Shown: positions 1 to 12,258, numbered from the stretch's first letter. The stretch is 64,000 nucleotides of DNA from Polytrichum commune (GCA_950295325.1 OX485809.1:22272144-22336143); one strand, 5' to 3'. Notes: generated from the sequence alone by a model not told the origin. Numbers and translations: made by a program.

Positions 1-554
1 ACCATAACTAAGATAAAAATTGTTGGGATCTCTATGTTATTGGGAATTGCTTCATGAATACCATCATGTACTTATTCATGTTCCATAACATACCAAGTTT
101 GAAGGTTCTCATTCTAGCAATGTTATTTAGAGTCAGAAGGTTCATCTCGAATGAGATGAATGTATTTAAGTCAATGTTTACATGTTCTTAAGTATATCAA
201 CACATAGGTATAGTTTGGTAGTATTGGCTTGATATCCTTCTTCTCTCTGTTATCCGGGAGGAACACAAAGCTGCCAAATGCGACTAGACCCCAAGGATCA
301 ACCGTAAACACAATTGGGAGGGTGGATGTGATTGCTTGAAGAGAGAGAATTTTCAACGCAACTTCTTAAAACTTTTGCCTGTTGTAAGGCTACGATTTCA
401 AAACTTGAAATGACAATCTTCAAGATTCAGAAAGTTTAACCGGCGGAGACAAATCCTGGTCCAATCCAACGACGAACTTTGTTTGTGCAGTTGGAAATGT
501 TTACAACAGGGACAAGTACCCAACTTGGGAGACGTGTGCACAAGGGTGACAAGC

Positions 555-776
555 AATGAACAGGGAGAACTGGCCGCTAGTTACAGATGATCTGCTGGTT
601 GAGTTTCAGAAGTAACCGGTTGAAGTTCAAGACTTCAGGAAAATGACCGATCTTTTCGCACGCATCTGTGGAATATACATCAAATCATTGAAGAAAAACG
701 GAACGGTGTCAACATGCAACCGGTTGGACTCGGAAACACTAGGATGTTGACCGATTGTGCCCTATAATCTCCCCGG
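555..776 (-). mobile_element. Copy of a ~220-bp dispersed repeat (family B)
   Basis: This short dispersed element ends in GGGAGA on one side and TCTCCCCGG on the other, which are short inverted ends. It carries internal CCGGTT-type motifs. Related copies lie at about 21561-21985, 31317-31877, 43543-43760, 44851-45048, 45144-45360 and 45361-45580. No coding capacity is visible. This copy ends about 115 bp before the U2 promoter element. The short inverted ends and small size fit a MITE, but no target-site duplication was resolved, so the class is an inference. Strand is given relative to the orientation seen at 45144-45360. Confidence 0.6.
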
Positions 777-889
777 CCACTGGTGACAAGAATGTGGAGA
801 GACATCCAGACCCAAAGTAGGGAAGGTAAGCGAGGACAGGAAGAAAGGAGAAGAGCACTCGGAGGTGAGGAGTAGCAACACGATCCACT

Positions 890-935
890 GTCCCATACGG
901 TCTGTAATGGGTAAGGGCTCCGGAGAGATACAGAA
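890..935 (+). promoter_or_regulatory. Plant snRNA upstream element (USE)-like motif and weak TATA position
   Basis: GTCCCATACGG lies at 890-900, which is -71 to -61 from the U2 start. Plant U-snRNA genes carry a USE (consensus RTCCCACATCG) near -70 and a TATA box near -30. Position and the GTCCCA core agree, but the second half diverges. The -30 area (about 925-935, GATACAGAA) is a poor TATA box. Transcription by Pol II is expected from the gene class. Confidence 0.5.
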
Positions 936-960
936 CAGGGAGGGGTAGCAGCAGAGAGGT

Positions 961-1154
961 ATACCTTTCTCGGCCTTTTGGCTAAGATCAAGTGTAGTAT
1001 CTGTTCTTATCAGTTTAATATCTGATACGAGGCTCATCGAGTCTCATGATATTAATCTAATTTTTCTTGGGTGTGGGTCCATCCGGTAGCTTGCTACCAG
1101 GACCCGCGCGAGTCGCCATGGTATTGCACTACTTCCTCGGCAGGCTCAACCCTA
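961..1154 (+). ncRNA. U2: U2 spliceosomal snRNA
   Basis: U2 snRNA base-pairs with the intron branch point in the spliceosome and is essential for pre-mRNA splicing. The 5' end starts ATACCTTTCTCGGCCTTTTG, the near-invariant U2 start. The branch-point recognition sequence GTAGTA follows at 994-999, then the TATCAGTTTAATATCTGATA region forming stem IIa. A U-rich Sm-like site (AATTTTTC) lies near 1060. A GGTAGCTTGCTACC hairpin sits near 1086-1099 inside the stem III region. The 3' stem-loop region ends near GGCTCAACCCTA. Length of about 194 nt matches plant U2 (about 196). The 5' half is intact, so it looks functional rather than a pseudogene. The 3' end is placed by comparison with remembered plant U2 and may be off by a few bases. 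Confidence 0.95.
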
Positions 1155-2490
1155 CCCCTATGGGGGACCCAAAACAATTACAAATAGCAACTTGACTAAG
1201 ATACCTCCGCGTGACAGGGATTTTAAACTGCGAATGCTTTGGAATGTATATTAAGTCGATTATTATGAGAAAGCTGCGAGGAGAGGAATCCTGTATACAG
1301 TGTAAACCTAAAATGTTGCAACGTATGGAAGGTCAACTCCGAATTTGACATGCAACACATAATTAAGGAGTGTATTGTGGCGATTTGCCGCCCTTTGTGT
1401 TTTGAATCAAGCAGTTATGATGATTCAACCACCTATTTGCGTTGCAGGTGTTTGTTACTAGAGTTTCCCTCCACCTGGGTTGACATGTAAACACACAATA
1501 CACGTCACCACAGTGACTTCTGCGACAAATATGTGATAAGCTCCAGGAAGTCTTTGCAATATGTAGAGAGTATGATGAAGGGTATGATGAGTGACAGTAT
1601 GGATGCTGAAGGTACTTGATCGAATGTGATAATTTGGTGACCAAGAAGTCAATTATCCAGCATTATTATCTGTTCAGAATGACCCTAGTAACACCGCGAA
1701 TGCGATTTTGTTGTTGTATGAGTTGCTCTGCAGGGTGGTTCAAGCTGCACAACAATCGGTTGGAGTTTGAGGGACCAAGGTTGTATGTGCATGGTAGAGT
1801 TGCAAGCAACAGAGCTTCACAAATCCTTTTGCCTGTCAATCTCTCAAGTACCAATGCTTGAATACTTGGTCTCTAAGTATACATACGATGAACCTGGCTG
1901 ATTATCAAACCTCCCAAAAACTTATTTTTGGCAAGAGGATATTTTTATAGGCAATTATAAAAACGTAATATGCGAAAAGAGATGCCCTCAAAAGCACTTG
2001 AACTGCACACATACAATGTCTTGACTTTCATGGTCACACATTTGACAACTAAATACAAACCTTAAGGGTTTTCAGAAACAAGCTATATACCTCTATGAAT
2101 TTGTTGATGTGGCTACGTGGTATGTTTGATGATTTGTTAAGGTGGTTTCATTTGTCGGATATGAGATAGAAGAGATGTTTTTCAAACAAGAGATAGGGTG
2201 GTGGTTATTTTATTTTTTTAATTAAATTTTTTTAATGCAGTAAAGCTACGTTTGGATGATGTAGTTGTATTTTCTTATTTATTCGCTTTTTGACCCATGC
2301 GATGGATTTAAAACATAAGGACGCAGTAGAAGTGGAGGCATAACAATCAGATCCTATTGATCGCCAGTGCATTTTAATCATGTAATTATGGGGAGATTTT
2401 TATACGAGTTTCGATACACAGGGAGCCAACAAGTAACCCCTAAAGCTCAAACTGCAAACCGCCACACTATTTATCCAGCTGCCGCCTTTC
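1155..2490. other. Intergenic, no gene recognised
   Basis: This stretch separates U2 from the ELIP promoter. Open frames here are short, overlap on both strands, and match no family I know. A weak U2 3'-box may lie just after 1160, but I could not fit the consensus convincingly. From about 2100 the sequence is AT-rich. Confidence 0.6.
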
Positions 2491-2495
2491 CAGTC

Positions 2496-2668
2496 CTCCT
2501 ACGTAGGAGCTCCTTCGCAAGGCCACCCGTAGAGGGATGCATTCCATCAATTCAAAGTGTCCCTTAATTGCTGACATGGCCACCAGATGTTCGGCCACGC
2601 ACCCCCCTCCGAATCCTACCTGGCAGCCTCTTCTCCTCTTCCCAGGCTCTCGGTTACTGCTATATATT
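2496..2668 (+). promoter_or_regulatory. ELIP promoter: ACGT palindrome and TATA box
   Basis: A perfect 14-bp palindrome CTCCTACGTAGGAG lies at 2496-2509 and centres on an ACGT core, the type bound by plant bZIP factors such as HY5. A TATATATT box lies at 2661-2668, about 185 bp before the ELIP ATG. ELIP genes are known to be light- and stress-induced. Linking this palindrome to that control is inference. Confidence 0.5.
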
Positions 2669-2847
2669 CACAGCCTCTTCCCTTTTACTCAACCCAAATA
2701 GTGTACATAGCAGTTTATTTCACAATTGAATCCTCCTCAATATTCAACTCCGATTCTCGATCGATCATCACATACAGCGAAGTTTTCTTCGCCAATCCCA
2801 GTTCCGATCAAGTTTGACGTTGCGACGCCGAAGCGAAGTAAAGTATC

Positions 2848-4005
2848 ATGGCAGCCCTGATGATGTCGCACGCTGTCACCAGCTCCAAGGCGGGAGGCCT
2901 TCCGGCGTTGCCTCTCCAGACTCAGCTCAGGAAATGCAGCATTGCTAATTCGTCGGTGAGCTGCACTCCCAGGTTGGCTTCCTCTCTGGCGGGAAGAGTG
3001 CGTTGCGAGTCTCAAGGTGGAAAGGGTCCTCTGGCGGACGCCAAGGAGGTTGTGGACAGGAACACGAAAAACACCATCACCAAGGACGACATTCTCCGCA
3101 ACCAGGAGACCAATGAGTCCGAGAAGAAATCCGTGATGGGCACCCAACCCACTTCTGGGTCGTTGTACCCTCGCCCCGAGGTGGAGAGGAGGCCGGAGAC
3201 CGGCAGCAAGTCCTTCTGGAGCGTCTTCGCCTTCGATGGCGCAGCGCCCGAGACCATCAACTGCCGATTGGTATGCAATTTTCTTGTGATTCTGTAAAAT
3301 TTTCCTGCACATCCGCTCGAGCGACCCGAAATAAATGCGTAGTATTTGGATTAGCGGATTGTACTTCTCTGCAAGTGACTCTCTCTTCCTCAAATGGCAT
3401 CTGCGCTTGTTAGGTCCTCTGTCAAAATCGATTAATCAGCACAAGTACCCCTTTTCTACAGCAAAGGATTTAGCAAACGGATGTAACATCAAAGCATCCG
3501 TGTTATGACAAAACCTCCACCTTAGTGTTGGACCCATCTGTTCACACGATTTGTTGCACTTCACTTGGCTGCAAACGCCTCTTTCTTTCTCAAGTGTCAT
3601 CTCCCTGTTTTCTGTCGAGAAAGTTGTGACACAACTGCCTGCAAGTGGCACTCCTAAACCCTAATTCCCTATTTAATCTTTCTGAGAAATTGGATTGGTT
3701 GGGCTTTACTACAGGCGATGCTGGGATTCGTGTGGGCCGTGGTGGCGGAGAGAATGACAGGATTGACTGTGTTGGAGCAGCTGTCTAACGCTGGTCAGCC
3801 TGGTCTTATTTACTTCCTAGCGGCTGTGCAAGTGTTCACTTACGCATCTCTGGTGCCGATCATGAGCGGAGAGTCCACGGATGCTCGCAGTTTCGGGCCT
3901 TTCACAGCCAAGGCCGAGAGATGGAATGGGCGTATTGCCATGTTGGGTTTTTTCGGGCTCATTGTCACCGAGCTCTTTACCCACGCTGCTGTATTCGGCC
4001 ATTAA
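2848..4005 (+). CDS. ELIP: Early light-induced protein (ELIP), chloroplast, two exons
   Basis: ELIPs are three-helix thylakoid proteins of the chlorophyll a/b-binding superfamily. They accumulate under high light, cold or desiccation and are thought to bind free chlorophyll and carotenoid for photoprotection. Exon 1 is 2848-3270 and exon 2 is 3715-4005 (GTATGC donor, ACAG acceptor, phase 0), giving 237 residues. The first ~50 residues are Ser/Ala-rich and basic, like a plastid transit peptide. A Pro/Glu-rich linker leads to helix I (ETINCRLAMLGF, about 136-147), a middle helix (GLIYFLAAVQVFTYASLVPI) and helix III (ERWNGRIAMLGFFGLIVTEL). Both outer helices carry the ExxNxRxAM chlorophyll-binding pattern. 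The intron cuts helix I just before AMLGF. Helix I has Cys where Gly is usual. The start is the first ATG of a strong open frame. The gene appears complete; no neighbour is functionally linked. Confidence 0.93.
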
Positions 4006-5172
4006 GTGGCTAGGTAGCTCGCAATTTGCTGACATTTAGGGAAGGGCCTCTGTAAACTACCTTATGTACAGATTGTAGCTTTAGGATCATCGAGCTTGCC
4101 ACATTGAACTGTAGGTTCGGATATATATTCATCGCACCAGTTGAGTTTAGTTGACACGATGGGGTGTTGACATGACGCAGGACGTGTTTATTTTTGTTTT
4201 GTAAACTAGTACTCACTCTTATTCTTTGATTCCTGTAGTGATGAATATAACAGTCCCATTGAGTGCAATTTTCTATGGCTGAATCATGTTCCTTATTTTT
4301 GTATCTAGGATATAGATAGGTTGGAGGATAATGAGTATATCGGGTGTTCTTACCACGAGGAAAATGATGAGAATCGTCCATCTTCTCTGAAATCTGAAAA
4401 CTGAAAAATTTGAGTGTACAAATTCCCTAAAGGTTACTTGATCAATGTACAGTGTTGGTTGCCACTTATCAGTAATTATACTAAAACGCTTGCTCTCCCT
4501 CAGAGGGTTTTTACTCTAAATCCTTGTGAGGATTTGCATGACTACTTCCACAATGCTAACCGTTGAATACTTCCATGATTATGTACATAACAAATTTTGT
4601 TGCTGTCATCTTTGTAATCTATGGAAATTCACATTTGTTATAAACACCATATTACTGTTCCAAAACATTCAGAAACCCATTACTCAGCAATCTGTCTTGC
4701 ACAATATCTCCCTCAATTCCCAGTCACATCTGTTCTTCTGCAATTTTCACAATTCACAATGTTCCTCAATGAGGTCGGTTGAAGTGAATGTAACACAAAA
4801 TTTGCAATGGATCCATACATAAAATTATGTGTATCAATTTTATGTGCTTCCATAAATTACTGCTCATTTCCTAAGGCAAAACCCCTAAGGAACACCGCAG
4901 TGTGTAGACAGTAAATATTTGAGTGTGATACTGGTTGCATTTTTGTGCAAACAATATTCAAAATCACTGCTCATTCACGAGAACCACTACACAGGGATGT
5001 GTATAAGGTAGGTGTCTCCAATGCACAAGATTTCTTACTTTCATCCACCTTTAACACACTGACTTTGTGTGAGTATATATAGAGGTAGAAAAAATTTCAC
5101 CTTTTATTAAGACTCGATTCACGAGTTTCATTTGTCTTGAAAATAAATACAAAAATTGATTTATAAGCACTA
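4006..5172. other. Intergenic 3' of ELIP
   Basis: The first ~300 bp likely include the ELIP 3' UTR. Beyond that the sequence is AT-rich with short frames on both strands and no recognisable gene or RNA. Confidence 0.5.
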
Positions 5173-5548
5173 CACTACATATTGTATTAAGTGTCATATG
5201 GTAGTTTATGTCACCATGGTAACTTTCTCATGACACTTCTTATGAATAACTTTACCAAAAACATCATCCTTACTTTTAGTACGCATTGCTGAATAGAGTG
5301 TGGTATATTCTGCACCCTCCCGTTTTATAGAATGAAATATTGTTGTGGATGATTTTAAGTTGGATAAAAAACACTTAGTAAGTGACAATTACTGCAACAT
5401 TGTGGATCTGTAATGCCCAAACTTTTTTTACAAAGAATGACAAATAATATTATGTCTACATTTAGTGTTGGTGACACTACACATGCAGTTCACCATTAGT
5501 ATTGAGCAAGACAAACAAAATTGGTGACACTAAATGCAATATTTAGTG
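5173..5548. mobile_element. TA-flanked MITE (family A), copy 1
   Basis: The ends form inverted repeats: left CACTACATATTGTATTAAGT, right (reverse complement) CACTAAATATTGCATTTAGT. The element is flanked by TA on both sides (5171-5172, 5549-5550). The interior matches the copy at 39513-39866, including a shared stretch on forward bases about 5435-5540. There is no coding capacity. The TA duplication fits a Tc1/mariner-type mobiliser, but the family assignment is an inference. Confidence 0.65.
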
Positions 5549-6117
5549 TAATACCCCTCTCCCATGCCAAGTGTCATTTGTGTGCACTTTTAGTCAACTT
5601 GTAGACCATTGGGTGACATTGGCATACACCTCATAGGTAATATTATTAAACATACTCATGCCAAAATATCAGTAAGTGCACTTGAAAGTCAAGTGTCATG
5701 AGGTGACACTAATGATGAAGTTGTTGATCATTAAAGTGTAACTTAACATATGTCTCGAAATAAGGTAAGTGACATTATTATGCATGTGACACTAAATATC
5801 ATAATAATGTAGTGCACATGAAAAGTCTTATTGAAGAAGGATGTTTCTCTTACATGTGGTGTATGTCGAGGTTGCCTTCTAGTCAAAGGTCCTCTCAACC
5901 TTAGACGTTGTAACTCGCTACTTGACCAGTTGCATGAATATTAGCCTTGTGTAAATGAGATAATTTCATGCAAACCTAAAAGTTTAATCCAAGTTGTTTC
6001 TATGTACTATGAGTGCGCCAATGGAATCCCTATCCCTAGGCGCGAGGAGATTATTCCCTTCTAGGTATACTTTGAACTCCTCTAGTTCAAAGGTTACCTA
6101 GATGCATACACCAATCT

Positions 6118-6430
6118 CCAAAATCTTGAAGTTAGTCATCTTGGTGCCGAGATGATCAATATCAACAATTGGGTACCTGTGAGTTTCTATACCAATTTCT
6201 TCTCTTTTTCTCAAATGCTTTGCAAATGGCCCTCGTAGTGCTTCCGAGGGCTTTTACACCAATTTTGAAAAATATCCAAAAAAACGAAGTTAGTTATCTC
6301 GGTGGTGAGATGACTAATATCAACACATGGGTACCTTTAAGTTTCTCTCACAATTTCTTAAATTTGTCTCAAATGATTTGCAAATGGTTTTCACAGTGAC
6401 CTTGAGAATTCTGGAAAAAGTTATAATTTG
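6118..6430 (+). repeat. Direct tandem duplication, ~158-bp unit, two copies
   Basis: Two similar units start at 6118 and 6276. Each runs from a CCAAAA...GAAGTTAGT block through a GGGTACCT block to a TTTGCAAATGG block. They encode similar short peptides by chance of duplication. No family is recognised. Confidence 0.7.
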
Positions 6431-7600
6431 TGTGCTCACTATCGAAGATGCCAATTTCAAGATGTCTTTTATTTTTCAAAAATGCTTTGTCAAAATTTCC
6501 GTATGGGCTCCTATACCAAGGAGTTGTTTTTTTTACTAAGTAATTAGTCAAAGGTAGAAATAGGTTGTTTTTGAGGTGGTACCACAACTACTGACGGGAA
6601 AAAAAGATTTATGAAGGATAAATATAAGAGCGGTGTTTGTAACCCTTAGGATAACCGCATAAGAAGCGGTGATTAGGATATTGAACTGAGGGTTTCTTAG
6701 TATTTTTGGTGTCAGTTCTTAGATCCATGCGTGACCAAATACCACTCAAATGTAGGTGTCCAAATTATTGTTATGTTCAATATATGCATGTCTACCTCAT
6801 ATGGGTGATGGAACCTAAATAATGAGGGTTTACATGGAAAACTTGCTACAAGCATACAAATCATGGGCAATAATTTGTTGATAGGAAATTGTCTTGTGTA
6901 TCTAGAAAACTTGCTTATCTATTGTTGAATGTGGTAGATATGCATAATTTTATCATCAACGCAAGATATTTGCTTGGGACTCATACGCTAATAGTGATTG
7001 CTATTGGTTGGCATCATTATGGTGTAGTTGTCCATTCTCTCCATGGGGTTCATCCTCTTATAGACTCTTGTAGATTGCCACTACTCTAATATACGATTTG
7101 GTGTTGGTTTCAATTGGCCTGCCGTGGTAAATAGAGTCATCTTCATGACTTTTCGTCGAAGATCATGTGTCATGGTACACACTCTCTAGTTGCCACTCAA
7201 TGTAAGACAATGATGATGAATATTGTGTGAATCATATTAATGTTTAGTATATTTAGATTGATATTTGTTTGTTTTTACTAGACTTATTCACCTTCAAACA
7301 AAATAAATGGATTCTTAAAGATTGAATGATAACTTGCCCTCTAAATTTAACTACCATGTGTTAGGTGAAGGATAGTCTACTACACCAAGGCATATTGCAC
7401 ATGCCCTACAACATAAAGTGTAGATTATGCTTTTAGCATACGTGACAATTGTTTTGAGATGTGCCACTTGCTAACCTCAATGTGGATGTACTTGTTCCTT
7501 CTAACAAATATTCCCTTTGTCTCAAAATGATTGTCTGTGTTTCTAACTTTGGCGAGATTAAGGCTTGTTGATTATTAACCGAGTAATTGTAAATATGACT
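6431..7600. other. AT-rich stretch, nothing recognised
   Basis: Only short overlapping frames are present. A CTACACCAAGG stretch near 7380 resembles the ends of the TA-flanked MITEs, but I found no matching partner end. Confidence 0.5.
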
Positions 7601-8160
7601 CTTAAATTAGAAAACATCAACTACTTCAAAACGCTCCTGGAAGTTGTGGTGTTGAAAGACTTCTTGATATAGAAAGTTTGGCGCAAGAACTTTGAGCCTC
7701 AAATTTCTAGCCGGGTAGATAAACCAAACAATTATTTTGGAAAGGAGGGGGTACAAAATAGAATCAACAAATGTTCTTGACCTCTCAATCCCATAGAAGT
7801 GGAAACAAAGCGGCAACATTGGGCACAACCTCACTTGCCTGGAGTTTCTTAAAACTTTACGTAATTTTACCCTCATCAATTCGACATGGAAAAAAGAGTA
7901 CAATCCACAGGCATTTGCTTGGGGAGGGGGGGGGGGGGGGGTGGACTCTTCATACCAAGTACCAACTAATGTGAGTGTAGAAAGGGATACTACTTGAGGC
8001 ATTAATGTACATTATATACATAAGGGAGGCGCATTGCTTTTGTCTAGTGTGTACGTTTAAGAAAGCTTTTAATTTTTTTGAAGTAAGGGTAGATGTGCAA
8101 AATGACGCCCTAAGGTTTACATAGTTATTTTGACAATTGGTGTGCTAGTAGATGTGACAA
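7600..8160 (+). mobile_element. LINE-derived fragment sharing sequence with 11880-11950 and 12760-12930
   Basis: The block near 7941-8000 (GTGGACTCTTCATACCA and following) matches 11884-11945, which lies inside a LINE reverse-transcriptase remnant. The block 8000-8160 (ATACATAAGGGAG, TAGTGTGTAC) matches 12760-12930. A run of 16 G lies at 7926-7941. No intact frame remains. Confidence 0.45.
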
Positions 8161-11100
8161 AGGAGAACCTAGAGTGTTAAGGTATGAGGTCTTTAAAAGT
8201 AACATAGGCCAACAATTGAAGAGCAAAAGATGTCAAATGAAGATGCGTACATTGAAAGGGTTAGGAAAACCAGAGTCTATCGGTATGGATCACTGGTTGA
8301 ATATGGTGGATCACACTCGCAATCCCAAGTAAATTGAGCAAGAGTTCTATAATATATTGGTGGAGTACACAATGATGACTATTTACTGGCGATTTTTGCT
8401 CACGATATATATTGGTGCAAGCATTACAATTGAATAGAGACCTCCGCCAAAATGAGATAGAGGTGGAGCTTGTTAGGGATAAATGCACAACATTGTCAAA
8501 AGTTGGTAGTACAACGTATTCCACTGTATCAGGGGGGAGGGGGTAAAGTAATGCTCAATGTGGTTTCGGGTTATCTCCTCATGTAAGTTGCATGAATAGT
8601 GTAGGACTTGAAGAGGTAAGGGCAGATGCAAGATAATTAGATGAAAAATTCAACACAATTCAAAGCTCGCTAGATGCGGTGATGACTAAGCTTGGTGTCC
8701 CAGTGAAAGAGTGGCTACCACACCCTTACGTGACAAACACCTTTCTAATGTTGAGAAATGAATATCAAACTCTCGTAGAAGTGTGTCTCCCCTTGCACGT
8801 TTAAGGTCAAAAGAGCCTATAAACAAAGTTTTGGAATTTGGAGGTGTAGTTGAAAAACCAATTGTGGTGGGTGCACAAAACCCTTCCAGGTCCCAAAAAA
8901 CCTCGTCAGGGAATGAGGAGAACATATATGATTCATGTGAAAGTATGAAGTTTTGTGATTTATTTTTTCATCAATATATTTATTTTTTGTATTTTAAGAG
9001 CATGATCTTTTGGAGTTTGATCTATCAAAGTTAATGTATATATTTAAATATTTGTTAACATATGTGGTGGTGTTTAATACGCTCAATAGAAGTTGTTATG
9101 AATAAGTACAAGAGATTTCTAGCGATGCTATTCGCACATCTGGAAGGCCATCGTCAAACCAAGGTGTCCAGAAACATGACGGAGATGCAAAAATAGAGAA
9201 GGGACCTAAACTTAAACGGATACAATTGAATGAAGGCAAAAAATTGACTTTGGAAACATTACTTATATTGCCGAAAGGTGACGTCTAGACAAAGGGGGTT
9301 GCACTATGAATAATATTTATGCTAAGTTATATTATCTATGTTTTGAGGTGAAATTATTGTGGACTTACATTGATGGAAGTTGACAAGGGTCAGTCTATCT
9401 AATATACTAGGATTGTGGACAATGGATTAATCAATCTCATGCTAAAATGGTTGAATAGACATAGTAACTACCCATCATTGGTGACAATTGTTGTATTATC
9501 CAGAGCCTACTAACAAATATGAACATCTGATGTAATGAAGGTAAACAAGTAAAAGAGAAGAAGACAATGTAGAGAAATTGAGGTGTAGCCCATCAAAGAC
9601 GGACAAAAAAAAATGGAGAAAGAACGAGACAAACAGATGGTGGATAAACGTCAAATTGATAAACCTCCCCTTGCTACTAAGGCTTCAAAGAAGATTTAAT
9701 CCCTTCAAGATTTGGTGAGGTTTTTTTATGTAACATGAAGTATGTATAATTGTGAAACACCCAAGCCTAAAATAATATATGCTTGTGACTAATATATGGT
9801 TGTTATAATTTGCAGAATGTGGGGGATGTGGTATAAATGTATGGTTATAAGGGGAAAGACTCCAAGACGGTATTCATTGGAAATGGTGTTATTAAAAATA
9901 TAGCAGGTGGGATGTTACACTCAAAGGTGATAAGTTTGGGCTACGTTTTTCTCACAATCACGGAGTCATATAAAAACGCCTATCCCCTACTTAATTCCTT
10001 AATGAAGACACTACAATTGGCAACACAAAAAACCATTTTATTGTGTGGCCAACTGATTGTCTAAGGTTGTATGAGGCTGCGTGAGTGTGGAGTGGACTTG
10101 TAGACCAATATTGATTTTGAGACATATACCTCTATGAAGTTTTATAATTATCACTAGTAGTAGTAAATTCTGAGACATGAATGACATATTATTGTATAAA
10201 TATGACTTGATTTTTGAACCTTGCAACCATATTTATGTGACTGCACTTGATAGAATCACCCTACTTTTGAAAGTGAAGTGAAGAGAAATTAAATGACTCC
10301 ACATAAAAATGTTAATATGACCAGTGGAAATATATTGTGCATGTCATTAACATATGACTATATGACTATATTTATTAATTGAAGACTTTGGAAAGTCTCA
10401 AAATAAATTTTACTCATAGTTTGGCATTCAATATTGTGAACGAGAAGAACATTGGTAATGACATTTCTACATATTCATGCATGAAGAGTATATATATTTC
10501 TAAATATAATAAGTATCTATATCATAATCAAAACATGCACTGAACACAATATGAGACTTGAAGTCTTTGATTAGTCTCCAAATCATGAAAAAATCTCTAA
10601 TTAACGAATATAGTGATCTATGTTCAGTCAACCTCATGTTACTCGCTATAGTAAACCAAATCATTTGCATCTAAAAAATGGCACTTAACAAAGTCATATA
10701 AACTTCACCACTAATAATACATAATAAAGACATATGACAACCACATGACTTCACAAAGTAGGCCAAATACTAATGATTTATGTAAATTTTATTCCACATA
10801 GTAAAGTATATATCACCCCATAAAGTAAGAAATATATACCATTGTCGTATTTGTTTACTATATCTAGTCATACACGCTTACTACATAGAGTTATTGACCT
10901 CCTTCATTGTTGTCCGAGTTTACTAGAGGCAGTGTTGTGGAGGAATTAATTCAATGAATGTTAGTTAGCTTGAAACATCTTTGTATCAACCATATTGTTA
11001 ACGCTGACTAGTAATTTAGAATGTATGTATATGCATTACACATGATATGACTTTGTGTAGTGAAGTGCAAATGTTAGTAGACACCATACATGACTGGTGC

Positions 11101-11390
11101 CAGTGCCATGATATCACTAGGCTTAGTTATATGGACGCGTGTCTTATCTTACATATATTGACGAGACGTAGTGAAGTAGGACATGACTTTATGAAGTAAA
11201 GTACGTGTAGCACCCTAAACTTTACTGCCATTGGGAATATGTCCATTGGGAACATCCTGTCCGACATAACTACAACCATACTTCACTGCTTGTCTGAAGC
11301 GACTGGTCGTTTCAACGGTAGTGAAGTCCGTGTTTTCTCACTTGTAGAAGTAAAAAAATCCAGTCGTAAAAGACGTGTTTTGTTGTAGTG
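8160..11390 (+). mobile_element. CACTA-like DNA transposon remnant
   Basis: The right end at 11375-11390 reads, on the minus strand, CACTACAACAAAACAC, a typical CACTA terminus. Short motifs around TAGTGAAGT recur between 11050 and 11340, as in CACTA subterminal regions. At 9837-10078 the plus strand encodes a stretch resembling the C-terminal domain often tagged onto plant transposon proteins (DUF8039-like), ending in VWPTD in a shifted frame. It is preceded by a good acceptor (TTTGCAG near 9815). The region 8600-9000 has a loosely coding look. The left end was not found. The 10411-10615 part also occurs inverted at 32547-32757, so it may be a separate insertion. The domain call is from memory of family patterns. 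Confidence 0.4.
10411..10615 (+). repeat. Dispersed repeat, inverted partner at 32547-32757
   Basis: About 205 bp from TACTCATAGTTTGG to CGAATATAGTG is present in reverse complement at 32547-32757 with moderate divergence. It is non-coding. The class is unknown; it may be part of a non-autonomous DNA transposon. Confidence 0.65.
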
Positions 11391-11439
11391 CAAACTCTTT
11401 TAAGTTACGATAAATTTTGCATATTATGCGAATGCATTG

Positions 11440-11990
11440 CAACTCAATAAACTTAACCACACGAGGGTTGAGGTCCAAGGTATGAGCAATTTGGAATTGA
11501 AAGGGGTTAAAGTGAGAGGACAAAACAAATTTCATGGAAGTAGATCTACTTTGGATCATATCCTTACATTATATACTTTAATTGAACAAGAAGGATTTGC
11601 AAGTAAATGCCAACCTCTATTCATGTATTGTTGATTTCAAAAAAGCTTTTCAACACAGTGACTCCACTGACAAGCTTTGGGAATGTCTCCAACGATTAGG
11701 CATATCACTTGAGTTGTAAAAGCCATGTATACTACAATTTATGCAAAAATATGAATCAACAATGATAAACATGGTGAAGTGATATCTATCATCAATGTTG
11801 AACAAGGATGATATCCCCTTTCCCCACACTATTCGGCTTGTACATAGATGAACTTGAAACATATTTGGACGAGATCCCTGGGGGGTGGACAATTCATACC
11901 ATGTATGAGCTAAAGTGAGTGTAAGAAGGGGTATTATTTGAGGCACTAGGGAGTTCACTAGTGATTTATATAGTAATGGCATGCAAGAAA
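11440..11990 (+). mobile_element. LINE (L1-like) reverse-transcriptase fragment
   Basis: Translated pieces match the N-terminal half of a non-LTR reverse transcriptase, in order. SRSTLDHILTLYTLIEQ (frame at 11542-11592) comes first, then VDFKKAF just downstream, LWECLQRLGISLEL (about 11670-11720), then an IDELE-like block near 11845. The frame changes several times and stops intervene, so it is a degraded LINE. The matching C-terminal piece lies at 13560-13860, with other sequence between. Confidence 0.65.
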
Positions 11991-12258
11991 AGATAGGGTG
12001 GAATATATGTCATAAGAAATGAATTTTATATTTTGTTTAGATCTACATTAGGCTCTATTAATTGTTCATAAGTCATTTATATAAAAACACAATGTACTAT
12101 AAAATGTGCTAATCTACTTCTATTTTTTTTTTGGTAAAAGAGCCTAACAAAAATTGGAATGAATAATTTTTGGAGGATGAGTGCATTTAGAGGGTGAGTT
12201 AAATTATGTTTATAAAAATTCAACGGTTTTATTGGAAACATGAATGGAGATTCAATAA

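Noticed and set aside
171-356. 61-codon minus-strand frame with protein-like composition (VDPWGLVAFGSFVF)
   Set aside because: No family recognised, no splice context that extends it, and too short to support as a gene.
680-1037. Two minus-strand frames of ~100 codons
   Set aside because: They overlap the U2 snRNA and its promoter and look like nothing known.
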